Source: Phallus indusiatus
Taxonomy: Eukaryota; Basidiomycota; Agaricomycetes; Phallales; Phallaceae
Direction: 5' to 3'
Length of the DNA: 64,000 nt
Assembly: GCA_027605045.1 (NCBI GenBank)
Contig: JAQFWX010000088.1
Span: 62,001 to 126,000 of the forward strand
The notes below the pieces were generated by a model, which saw only the letters and a program-made list of their open reading frames with translations, had not been told where the DNA came from and made no database searches. Below, piece after piece: positions 11,401 to 22,091 of this stretch (position 1 is its first letter; each line of letters opens with the position of its first letter). The position numbers were made by a program, and so were the translations under genes.

Positions 11401-13898
11401 TCACAAATATCCCTTCCTCGTTTCCTGCATGCCCCGGCTGAGCTCTTTCGCCAATTCCATGAATTTCATGTCTTCCTCGTTCAGATTGAGACCTGAAATC
11501 TCCTGAGTGCCGTTCTTGACGAACAGTCTATCTACAATGGGACAAACAGTTCCGTCTGGAGGGAGACTTCCATCTCTGAAGTAGTCACGAATATACTTCA
11601 GAGCAGGAATTGAAGTTCCAGCAATTGAACAATGCTAATTATTTTGTGAGAAAAATTAGAAGAAATGATCTGAATGAAAAGTGGCCTACCCCAGGAGTAT
11701 CTACCGTTAGGAGAACAGAATTGCTGAACCCTTCAGAAGCCTTTTTGGCGCTGCCAACCATGTTAAGGATAATCAAGGAAAAGAAAGATGAGACTCACGC
11801 AAAATGTGGAGTGACAGGGTCTAAAAATGTTTGTTCAATTGAAAATAATGAATAACATAACCTGCGACTCACCGAATGTATTGCCAATAATAAGCAAGGG
11901 GAAAGAAGTCGTCGTATGGAAGTCACCTATGTGTATCAAGGTTATTGAGTAGCGTCTCATCGGCAGCTTCATAACCAACCTTCATAGCGTTCCTTCACCT
12001 CAATTTTCCAGCCGCTGTACGAAAAAAAAGTGTCAATGAGGGAGTATACGTAATTATATGAGAGACATACGAGCATTCAGTGCGAACCTCGGACCAAATA
12101 TCCGCAAAGATAGATATTTCCGAGAGTTCTTCAACATGTCTCCGAAGGTCGCCCAATGTATTGTTTGAGTTCAGACCCTCCCCGCACCGAACAGCAGTTC
12201 CACCTTCCGGGAGAGAGATAGGAACAACAGATGACTTTGGAACATCACCACACTTGGGCGGACCTTCCGTTAATGCCTTGACTTGCTGTAGCATAAGCCG
12301 TCCATCACCCTTTTCTAGCGCAGCAAGTGCATCAAAGAATGGTTCGATTTTCCGGAAAGGAGTGTATAAGGCAGTGAAAAGAGCGTCTTTCACGTTTCCA
12401 TAGTTCAATATAGAGTAATTCGTGCCATTGAGAACTGGAACTGGCTGTTGTTGCAAAGAATCGAAAATGGCTTCAACTCTGGCACTAATCTGGGAAGACG
12501 TAGGTTCGTAAAGTGGGCAGTCATGTCCAGCAGCGACGCAAGCATCAAATATGTAGTCCAAAATCTTATCGGTATCGACAATGTTGCTAAACCAACGACC
12601 TTACGCGCAGGAAGTCATCATTAGCTGGTCTATTTTTTCAAATTCGTGTATAACCTACCTGAATAATAATCGGAGAACTCGACGACACCTATTATAAAAC
12701 GATGGCATCATTTCGAGGACGCGAAAGCGTGGCACAAAGGACAAAATGTACCGTCAATTATCAAACGATCCACATAGTCCTTAAGACGGGCATGTTAATT
12801 AATTCTTATACGCCAAATGCATAGCAACGTACAGGGAACATAGCCGCAAACCTGGAGTCATAAGAACGAGCCTGTCACCAAAATAACAATGAAAAAAAAC
12901 GCACGTTCCGCCAAGCACTGTCCCGTATGAAAAGCCCCAATACTTGAGCTTTTCATATCCAAACGCGTTTGTAATATTCAACATGTCTCGCGCGACGGCA
13001 GCCGTGCCAACATATTGAGCGATATGCTTGGAACGAACCGAGGCGAGTTGTCCTTGTAGACCCGATCGGGAATACGACCAAAGCATGGCATCGGAGTCTT
13101 TGTTGATATAGCGTGTTTCTTCTGCATCCCATAATGCTCGTTCGGTGTCGTCTATGAAGTTGGAAACCTTGGGTGTTGTAGCGCCGATGCCTGTACAGAG
13201 AAATCGGTCATTGAATCCGATGCACTTGTAGATGCCAGACATTATACCTCGTGGATCAAAACTAACAATATCGTATTCATCGCCTATAAGCTGCTGGAAT
13301 GTGTCTCCTGCTTCACTGGCCAGCACGACCCCTGAGCCTCCGGGACCACCTTCGGGCCAGAAGAATTGGAAATGAATAGTTGGCTAGATAATACAATGCG
13401 CTCGTACCTGGATTCAATAGGATGGGACCGCGGTATTCCTTAGCGGTAGCCGGTACACGGACCAAGGCAACAGCAACCTTATCACCTTCGGGATCCAGAT
13501 GGTCCATTGGAAGCTAGCGAGCAATGAATGGAAGTCGAAAAGAAATCTTGGTTTCTTAACCCACCTCCAGTCGCGCACATTCTCTACGTTTGCCACAGGT
13601 ATGCCATTTAAGATCGGGGCTCGGCACAACCTAGATAACAACATGAGCCATCTTCAAGAGTTGCGACTTTGTAACGTGAACGAATATTTTAACGCGCCTT
13701 ATTCCATTCGAAGGTAAGCGGGGTCACATCGTCAACATTTTCCAAAGGATTGATAGAATTGAACAGATCACTGAATAGCTTGTTAAAGAGGATAAAAGAA
13801 AGAATTGTAACCGCTGCGACACGAGTAGCAACTAAACGCTTGCCACGACACGCTGGGGAGGTTTGTTGAACCCGCTCGACGACGAGAGACTTGTCCAT
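11401..13898 (-). CDS. Tripeptidyl aminopeptidase-like S33 serine peptidase, copy B
   Basis: Exons: 13898-13698, 13630-13565, 13513-13408, 13349-13248, 13190-12905, 12851-12833, 12779-12752, 12688-12659, 12599-12071, 12014-11980, 11926-11873, 11820-11799, 11750-11690 and 11634-11401; 590 residues. It has the same architecture as copies A and C: N-terminal signal anchor, GGPGGSG loop, nucleophile Ser246 (WGFSYGT), Asp486 (DPVTP) and His514. The residue after the catalytic His is Cys (PGHCSIAG) where copy A has Gly. The first intron appears to start with GC (AAG then GCGCGT) where A and C have GT; its phase and acceptor are as in the paralogues. The coding sequence is otherwise intact, so this is probably an active gene whose intron 1 has a GC donor. 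Confidence 0.83.
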
Positions 13899-15742
13899 AG
13901 TAATCTTCTAATTTCGTCTCAACGTCTGTTTAAGTATACACGCTCGCATGTTCAGTCGTGTGAATATGCGGTTGATTGGGGTTAAAGGCATGTTCGTGTG
14001 CGGCTTCAAACTCGGCGCTGTGCCTCAACCGTGCCTAGATATTCAATAAGTTTCTGGGAAAGCGTTGGACTTATGTATTATAGCGTTGGCATCTCAGCGG
14101 AACAGTATCTTGAAACAGCGGAACCTCCCCTCGCGACGCTTCTCCACCTTCCAAAAGGAGCCGGGGAGGTAACGCTGTCACAAGGCCTGGTCTCGAGGCT
14201 AGGAAAAAAATATGGGATGTGAGCGTACATATATCTACTTATAATTAATTAATTGTTTGTTAATTGTTTGCTGATTCTTTTCCTATATAATAACAGCTAG
14301 AAAGCGCTCAAGTCGCACAGACGTCCATTCAAAAACTGCTCAGAATTCGCTTACCCTCACCATAGTGATAAGCACCCTTTTTTCTATACCAAATCAATGC
14401 TGCAAAGTTCATCCACTTGGTCTCAGGGTGAAAACACCGAGAAAAAACCGAATTTGACAATCGCTGAAATAGCGCAATCTGTATGTGCCAGTGCCAGGTC
14501 ACGTCTCTCACTCGCTAAATCTTGTATCCTTTCAGAGAAATCCAACAATAATCCCTTGCACTCATGATATAAACGCACGTTTTATACCTCATCTCCAACC
14601 TGGGTTATATATTTTGGACTTTGTCCATAAAGATAGCGGTATCCGCTATCAGGGTAGCACTCGTATCAGGCTGTTCTATCTGGGACACATTGGCGAGCTA
14701 CCACCAACTCTGATTAAAAAACCGCCGCCGCTGTCTAATATAAGTACCGACTTCACCGACCCCTCCATGCGATCGACCGAGGTTTACGTTTTGAACGTTA
14801 CAGGAATGTATGAAATACGACCTGACGGTGGAGATAAAATTAGGTTTTCGTTTATTGTTACAACTTTTAAGCCGATAACGTATAAAATACTTTTTCATTA
14901 AATCAAACATCAATTTTTTTTCTTGTCAAGTTATAGTTTCATTTTGTATCACCACTGGTTTTGTCAAGTACTTCCGTAATGTGCGTATGTAGGTGGTATC
15001 AATGAATATCAGCGTGTTGTTGTTTCTCACAAGGATGTCTCATACTCGTTCGACATAATTACTAGCGGGACATCTACTAACCTACTATGACATTGCCAGA
15101 GCACTGAGACTCCGTTCAACAACCTATGAAGCCCGTGACAATGACAATGGCAGAACGGCGGTGAAGAATGATACTCAACTATTGTGATGCGTGGTTTTCT
15201 AGTCTAGTTTGTTGAAGTTGAGAATTCTGATAAAGGATGATAAAGATTACTTGAAAGAAAAGTTCAAGATGAGACGCAAGCCGAAAATGATAGAAGAAAG
15301 GCCAGTATTTATTTATCCACTTGAAGTACAATTGTCAATATCCCGCTCTTTATTTCAGAGGTGGGTTTACTAATTTAGCATTGACAGGACAGGAGAACAT
15401 GTCGGAAATTGGTGGTTGCCCGAACTGGCACAATAGTGAAGACGATTCCTCTCCTTGCGGACTAGCATAACCAATTTGAAAGGAATGTTGTAGATTATGC
15501 TCAAGCGTAATGAGGCGCGTCGACAGAAGGGGGAAGAAAAAACGGTTTGAGGGCACCGTTAGGACCGTAGGGTTAGGTGCGTTCAAGTCAGAGGCGACGG
15601 AAAGCAAAATGTTCACTAGTCACAGAAAACATTACAGACAAAATTTGTTCTAATCCAAAAACACATCAAACCTTTATATTGTACAAGCAACGCATCGTGT
15701 ATTGAGACACTATCAGCTGTAGATGTTAGTATCATTGCGGCA
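13899..15742. other. 1.8-kb spacer between peptidase copies B and C
   Basis: This is the longest gap in the array. Near its left end is the copy B upstream region, with the AAAGGCAT element also found before copy C. Near its right end (about 15683-15735) is a tail similar to the one downstream of copy B (GTACAAGCAACGC motif). The middle holds a 138-codon open frame (14485-14901 +) and an 88-codon one (15350-15616 -). Neither has recognisable motifs or peptidase similarity, and I do not call them genes. Confidence 0.5.
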
Positions 15743-18231
15743 TCACAAATAATACCCCTTCCTCGTTTCCTGCATACCCTGACCAAGCTCTTTCACCAAC
15801 TCCTTAAATTTCCTTTCTTCCTCGCTCAGACTGAGACCGGAAAGCGTCTGAGTGTCATTCTTGACAAACAATTTATCCTCAATGGGACAAATAGTTCCGA
15901 CTGGAGGGAGACTTCCGTCTCTGAAGTAGTCGCGGATATATCTCATAGCGGAAACGGACGTTCCAGCAATCGAACAGTGCTAAAAAACTGATAAATACCA
16001 AAAGAGATGGGTTAAATGACGGGTGACGTACTCCGGGAGTATCCACTGTTAAAAGAACAGAATTGCTAAATCCTTCGGAAGCCTTTTTAGCACTGCCAAC
16101 GAAGTTACGCTCAAGTCAGAAAGAAGAAAGATGACAGGACTCACGCAAAAAGCGGAGTAACAGGATCTAAAATCATATTGTTAGTTTTGTTAACAAAAAA
16201 GCGTTACAACTCACCGAGTGTATTGCCAATAATGAGCAAGGGATAAGAAGTCGTTGTATGGAAGTCACCTGCATCAATGCTATAAATATGTTGATTCTCG
16301 AAACAGGTTTGATATAATCTGACCTCCATATCGCTCCTTCGTTTGAATTTTCCAACCTCTGTACCCACAGGATCAGTCAACGGAAAGAGTAATACCTATA
16401 TGCATGAGACATACGAGCATTCGATGCGAATTCCGGACCAGATATCTGCAAAGACGGATAACTCCGCGAGTTCCTTAATATGTCTCCGAAGATCGTCCAG
16501 TGTACCGTTTACACCTAGACCCTCTCCGCACCGAACGGCAACTCCTCCCTCTGGGAGAGAAATAGGAACAACGGAGGACTTTGCAACACCTCCGCACTTA
16601 GGGGGAGCATCCTTCCTTGCGTTAATTTGAAGTAACATGGGCTTTCCATCACCCTTCTCTAACGCCGCGAGCGCATCAAAGAATGGTCCAATGACTTGGA
16701 AAGGACTGTATAAGCCACTGAAAAGAACGCTTTTCACGTTCCCGTAATTCAAGATAGTATAATCGGTGCCATTGAAAACTGGAATTGGCTGTTGTTTCAA
16801 AGAATCGAAAATGGATTCAACCCTGGCACTAATCTGGGAAGACGTAGGTTCGTAAAGAGGGCAGTCATTTCCAGCAGCGACGCAAGCATCAAATATGTAG
16901 TCCAAAATTTTGTCGGTATCGACAAGGTTGCTAAACCAGCGACCTAATGCGCAGGAAGTCATCATAAACTGGACTATTTTTTTCAAATTCGTGTATAACC
17001 TACCTGAATAATAATCCGAGAACTCGACCACACCTACGAAAAAAAAGGATGTCATCATTTTTCGACGAAATATGTTATAGAGGCGAAACGGACCATCAAT
17101 TATTACGCGGTCCACATAGTCCTTAAAACGAACATGTTATTCATCAACATGCATATAAATGCATAACAACGTACAGGGAACATGGCAGCAAACCTAAGGT
17201 TATAAAATCAGAAACGCGTCATCAAATCACAAAACAACAAACGTACGTTCCGCCGAGGACTGTTCCATATGAAAAGCCCCAGTATTTGAGCTTTTCAAAA
17301 CCAAACGCGTTCGTGATATTCAACATGTCGCGCGCCACGGCGGCCGTGCCAACATACTCGGCTATACGCTCGGAACGAGCATAAGCGAGTTGTCCGAATA
17401 GACCCCCTCGAGAATACGTCCAAAGCAGAGCTTCTGAGGTACCGTTAAGCAACCGTGTTTCTCCGGCGTCCCATATCGCTCTTTCAGTGTCATCTAAGAA
17501 GTTTGAGACCTTGGGTGTTGTGGCACCGATGCCTGCACAAAGAGACTCAGACTATTGGATCTGGCTTATAGATGTGAACCCAAAAACCATACCTCTCGGA
17601 TCAAACCCAACGATATCATATTCACCACCGATAATGTCTTGGAATGTTTCTCCTCTTCCATGAGCCATCGCGACTCCAGAGCCGCCAGGACCACCTTCAA
17701 GCCAGAATTGATTTAACAGTAATTGGACCAAAATGCGCTCATACCTGGATTGAGTAAGATGGGACCGCGATATTCCTTTTCGGTAGCTGGTACACGGACT
17801 ATGGCGACAGCAATCTTATCGCCTTCGGGATCCAGATGGTCCATTGGAAGCTGGGGAGAGCAGAGAGTCAAGCTAAAGAGCAACTGTGGTTTTTCAACTC
17901 ACCTCCAGTCGCGCACACTCTCTACGTTTGCCACATGCATGCCACTTGAGGTCAGGGCTAGGCACAATCTAGGTAAAGACTTATTTAATTGCGAAATATA
18001 TCGTGGTCAACATTCTTGTTGACGCACCTTGCCCCACTCGAAGTTTAGCGGGGTCACATCGTCAAGACTGGGGCCGGAAGAGTTGATAGAATTATATAAA
18101 TCGCTAAAAAGCTTGTTGAACAGGATAAAAGAGAGGATCGCGACTGCTGCGACGCGAGTAGCAACCAAACGCCTGCTACGACGCGCTGGTAAGGGTTGTT
18201 GAATGCATTCAGCGACGAGAGGCTTTTCCAT
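15743..18231 (-). CDS. Tripeptidyl aminopeptidase-like S33 serine peptidase, copy C
   Basis: Exons: 18231-18028, 17968-17903, 17850-17745, 17694-17593, 17532-17247, 17193-17175, 17121-17094, 17033-17004, 16943-16415, 16358-16324, 16268-16215, 16166-16145, 16092-16032 and 15979-15743; 592 residues. N-terminal anchor (RVAAVAILSFILFNKLF), GGPGGSG loop, Ser247 (WGFSYGT), Asp487 (DPVTP) and His515 (PGHCSIAG) are all present. Copy C shares GHC with copy B, so B and C look closer to each other than to A. The likely role is an ectopeptidase or secretory-pathway aminopeptidase releasing short peptides. An upstream in-frame ATG at 18282 would add 17 residues, but the chosen start aligns with copies A and B. 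Confidence 0.85.
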
Positions 18232-18547
18232 GATAGCGACCTTCAAGTCAGGGTCGAACAACTGTTTTGAATGCACCCACACTTACCAAGTCGTGTGAAC
18301 GGACTGCTCATTGGGGTCAAAGGCATCTCCGCGTGCACATTCGCAATTTCGAGAGAAGCGGCTTCGGCTGCGGCGGTAGCAGGAACAAGCCTGAGGATTT
18401 CCGGGAAATCGTCTAGCAACCGAATTACCTAATGGTGCTTTGTAATCAATTAGCAGTGGATTAGGTAGCCCCCGTGGTTGTCTTGGCCCTGGTCATGAAA
18501 TCATCCTCAAGATATCTCAACATTTCGTCTCAAACATCAGTCTCGTA
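18232..18547. promoter_or_regulatory. Divergent promoter region, peptidase C / acyltransferase
   Basis: A 316-bp region between two divergent starts. It contains the AAAGGCAT element (near 18325-18332) also present before copy B, and the CTTGGCCCTGG element near 18482 also seen before copy A. Sharing between paralogue promoters makes these candidate control sites, but no known factor motif is assigned. Confidence 0.4.
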
Positions 18548-20607
18548 ATGCCCAGCAATCATACTCCCACCCCACTCAGTTACATTCTCTTACGGCAAGT
18601 GTTTGATTCTTCTTAAGTAGTCAATTCGAATTGGCGATAGTGACGTGGCTTTATATCAGATGGTTCTACAAATTTGTTTTGAAAGTGTTCTATGGCACCA
18701 TTGTCATCGAAAATAAGGAGTTTTTACCAAAGGAAGGGCAAGCATGGCAAGTCAATTAGCGTTGCCACCGCTCATGTTATGCCCGTCTTAATTGATCGCA
18801 GTATCATTTGTGCAAATCATACCAACTCTTTGACCGACGCTATGTACGTACGCGAGCCTGTTTTCCTTCATGAGATAGTCTAATTTGAATCTAGACTCTT
18901 GATGACCCTTACAAAGGTTGTTGCGATGCGATTTTCCTGTGTTCCCGTTAAACCTGAACTGGTTTCAGACTTTCACCCGGATGACCGCCAAGTCCACACA
19001 GTTTGGAAAACGCACATTCACAAGCTGGCTTATCGAATCATCCGGTGCTTTACCGATAAATAGACGCATGGATCTCCCCGAATCGGTGGAACCAGACAAT
19101 TCGGATATCCTTAACAAGCTCTATAATGTTAGCACATTCTCCATCGAAATGTCTGCATGCTTTGATGCTAATACATTGTATTGGTCTGATAGGCCCTGGA
19201 AGTCGGCGATACCGTCTGCATGTTTCCAGAAGGAATGAGTCGATATCAACCCGGGCTTGCACCTCTCAAAACGGGAGTAGCTCGTATCATATCAGAAGTC
19301 CTATCTCGTCGTCGCGACGATCCTAATTACGAATTAACTCTCTTAACGTGCTCAATAACCTACATGCATAGACACCACTTCCGTTCTGATCTTCTCGTTA
19401 CGTTTAACACCCCAGTTACCTTTCGGCCCCAGGTAAAGACAATTACTGTGTGTTTTGTCATCGGCCTGAAACCCGATCACTATTTCAGCAATCTCCAGCT
19501 CTGTTGAAGCCTGTCAACTTTCAAGTCATTAAAGACTTGACGAATTATATTGCGGAAGATATCACTTCAGAGACGCTGGATGCACCTTCGTGGGAGATGA
19601 TTACCGTTGCTAGAGCGGCCGCCAGGCTTTATGCTCCTTTGGGCACGAACATGACCTTGGGAGATTACGTGCGTGTCATCAAAGTGTTCATTGAAGGCTT
19701 CAAAAAGAGCGGTAAAACATGGGAACGACTACGCCCACGAAGTGCTTCTCGGGCATTTCAGCCCAATGTGAAGCCGCACGGCTTTGATGAAAGAACTATC
19801 CCACCCAAATTAATTATCGGACCAACAGATGAAGATATTGATCAATTAGCAGAGGACCTGCTGGTGATTCCCGTCGAACTACTTGCAATTTTTCCCTATT
19901 GTTAACTGTACTCATAGGTTTATCATAACACATTAATTCGACTAGGCGTGAAAGACGAGCGCATAAGAGCAGGTCCACTGAACAAAATGAAAATTCTCAA
20001 GCGAATATTCTTCAGATCAATATGGCTTCTTGTTTTATTACTCGTCTGTTGGCCAGGGCTCGTTCTATGGACACCGGTCTTCATAGCGTCTTCTTTGTCA
20101 GCGAAACGTTTCAAGACAACTGGACCCAAAGAAGACGTCTGGGATGAAATTGCGCAACAGAAACTTCTAACCGGCCTTTATACTGGGATAGGCGTTTGGC
20201 TCTGCTGTGTCTTTCTGACACTACCCACGGCTTTGTTGACTTTTTTCCTGATACCCCCATTTATGTGGTTGTCTTTGCGATTCTTCGAGGATACAGTGTC
20301 AAGTTTCCGGGCCATAGTTTCTCTCCTTAATCTTCTATGGCTGGGTCCCGCTAGAGTTAAGGAGCTTTCTGAACAAAGCACGAATCTATACAGCCGAGTG
20401 ATGGTTTTAGCGATACATAGGCTGAAGTTACCTGCAGAACCAGAAACTTATTTCTTAAACAGAGGTGGAAGAGAGAAGGGCAGAGTCAGAAGCAGATGGG
20501 AGAGTACGGCAAGATACTTTTCAATAACCAGACGAAGGAAACGAGATGCGAGTCTTTTGTTCTTTATAAATACAAACAAGAAATTGTTTCTGACACAGTC
20601 ATTATAG
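18548..20607 (+). CDS. Glycerol-3-phosphate/dihydroxyacetone-phosphate acyltransferase (Sct1/Gpt2 family)
   Basis: Exons 18548-18578, 18641-18746, 18802-18843, 18895-18916, 18969-19127, 19193-19432, 19489-19863 and 19918-20607; 554 residues. Motif I is H52-TNSLT-D58, the catalytic HX4-5D box. Motif III is FPEGMSRYQPGL (residues 131-142) followed by PLKTGVARI. The C-terminal third has two hydrophobic regions (WLLVLLLVCWPGLVLW; LTLPTALLTFFLIPPF) with GPKEDVWDEIAQQKL between them, as in fungal Sct1/Gpt2. These ER enzymes make lysophosphatidic acid, the first step of glycerolipid synthesis. Intron 2 appears to use a GC donor (TG then GCAAGT): only that join restores the conserved PKEG..CIICANHTNS reading. 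The 31-nt first exon is the least certain part. Yeast homologues have longer tails. Confidence 0.85.
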
Positions 20608-20703
20608 TGGAATGAGATTCTTCGTGTGTGGCCGCATGAGGAATGACATAGATGGTCCGGCTTCTAGCTTATCGCCTTCTTCACCCTCAATTCAAATTGA
20701 CAA

Positions 20704-21746
20704 TCAACCAGGAATAATTTGGTATCCTCTTCGTCCTGCTGCCCATCTTTCTCCTGCTTTAGCTGCATTGGCGGTGTAGACGAGCGCGGCTATGGTGATC
20801 ACATCTAATACCCAAGAAGTGGTACCGAGATAGAAAGATGTACCTTTTTTCTCGGTAAGCGTGTTTCATTGATTCGAAGACAGAAAGCAGAAATTGTGAC
20901 TAACTTAGTGTTCCCCTATGAAACATAGGGTTTGCAGACGTTCTATGTAGATGTGCAACAACTGCCATAGTGGTTATCTGTAATGCTCCTGTTTTGCATG
21001 TCAGATGTAAATAATTTATTTGACGATAATCTATGAACTTTACGAACCGTGCAAACCCATCAATGCCACAACACCTTGCCAAGCCGTTCGCCTTCTCGCC
21101 CGAGTTCCAAAGCCAGTCGTGACGAGAAGTAGCGCGACTATAGTTGCTGCGAGAAAAACTAAGCTAACTTCTGAAGCATACGTCGCGGTAGACCTGTCAA
21201 AAATGTGAATTTGTGAAGGTAGAGTAAAGCTTCAGCAATGGTATTTACCATAAGACGCAGTAGTTGTCAATCTCCTTGGCGCAATCATCATACTTCCAAG
21301 ACGGGAATTCACGACAATGCAGCTCCGATTCATACTTGCCGTCTGGTAATTGTACATATGTTCGCTCGCACCTCTATTACGTAGCGTCAGTGAATGTCAT
21401 GTTAAAGCCCCTCCATCTTCGACTTGCCTCGTACAAACCCCATCTAATGACTTTACCAATGGGTAGATCAGGATCTGTTTCAGCATAAACCCTGAGCAAT
21501 CAAAATATAAGCTACTGGCGCATGATCATCACAACATTCAGCGTACCATTCTGGTATTTCAAACGAAACAAGGGACTAATGTCAAAGTTTCAGCACACTC
21601 TTCGACCGATTAATCATGACAATATGTAAAATTACCAGAATGAGACTAAGTACAACGGGAATTAGGGAAACGAGATATGGAATCTATTTGAAGATAGTTA
21701 AGCTATTCTATCGAGACGAGTTGTCATTGTAACATACCTTTCGCAT
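20704..21746 (-). CDS. Small multi-pass membrane protein with a cysteine-bearing outer loop, unknown function
   Basis: Exons 21746-21738, 21683-21607, 21491-21424, 21342-21249, 21193-21048, 20988-20905 and 20843-20704; 205 residues. TM1 follows the start (IPYLVSLIPVVLSLILVIL). A loop with four Cys follows (HCREFPSWKYDDCAKEIDNYC carries three of them in 21 residues, so it is given here by pattern C-x10-C-x7-C only). Then come TM2 (VSLVFLAATIVALLLVTTGF), TM3 (GVVALMGLHGALQITTMAVV) and TM4 (VLDVITIAALVYTANAA). The topology resembles claudin-like fungal families such as Sur7/PalI, but their signature is not clear, so no name is given. The third intron (donor GTCGAA) and the first 9-nt coding exon are the least secure joins. 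No function is inferred. Confidence 0.6.
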
Positions 21747-21891
21747 GATAGAGGGACGTCAACCAGGCTGCAGGTGGCAACTGCGTCCAACGGGACGGTG
21801 ACAACGTCGGCGAAACCTTCGCCTAGATAAACGTCATGCGTTGTGGTTCGAATCTAAATATAATGTCACAATTTTAAATCCTGTCACGGCT

Positions 21892-21975
21892 TCTCAGGTA
21901 GTATAGAGGTTAGTATTCGCGCCTGTCATGGCAACGCGAACGCGCGAGACCGGGGTTCGATTCCCCGCCTGAGAG
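21892..21975 (+). tRNA. tRNA-Asp(GTC) with a short anticodon-loop intron
   Basis: The acceptor stem TCTCAGG (21892-21898) pairs with CCTGAGA (21968-21974), with G as discriminator. The D-arm is followed by the anticodon stem CGCGC/GCGCG, the loop holding GTC. The T-arm box GGTTCGATTCC and its GGGG/CCCC stem are perfect. About 12 extra nucleotides after the anticodon (starting TGGCAACGCG) are a canonical position-37/38 intron. Total length is 84 nt. It is transcribed opposite to the membrane-protein gene, whose start lies 146 bp to the left. Confidence 0.92.
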
Positions 21976-22091
21976 TTTCTTTTACTCTTTTACTCGAGGC
22001 GCATTTCGTTTTTGTACGCACTAGAATTTCTACTTTATCACACACTATGTCTAGGTAAGATAAATGGATATTATATCGTGTAAATATGACA

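Larger units (their letters stand above)
8450..18231 (-). repeat. Tandem array of three S33 peptidase genes (copies A, B, C)
   Basis: Three complete minus-strand genes lie head to tail, with starts at 10996, 13898 and 18231. Each has 14 coding exons whose internal lengths are the same in all copies (66, 106, about 102-105, 286, 19, 28, 30, 529, 35, 54, 22, 61 nt). The upstream regions also share traces. A motif beginning TTGGGGT and running through AAAGGCAT lies near 13976-14000 (B) and 18311-18332 (C). A CTTGGCCCTGG motif lies near 11212 (A) and 18482 (C). This is direct evidence of segmental tandem duplication rather than independent insertion. Confidence 0.85.

Noticed and set aside
14485..14901. 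138-codon plus-strand open frame between peptidase copies B and C
   Set aside because: No motif, no splice-supported continuation and low-complexity composition. Treated as chance.
19901..19945. 45-nt intron joining PYC to VKDERI in the acyltransferase
   Set aside because: The alternative intron 19864-19917 gives AEDLLVYHNTLIRLGVKDERI, which fits the family far better.
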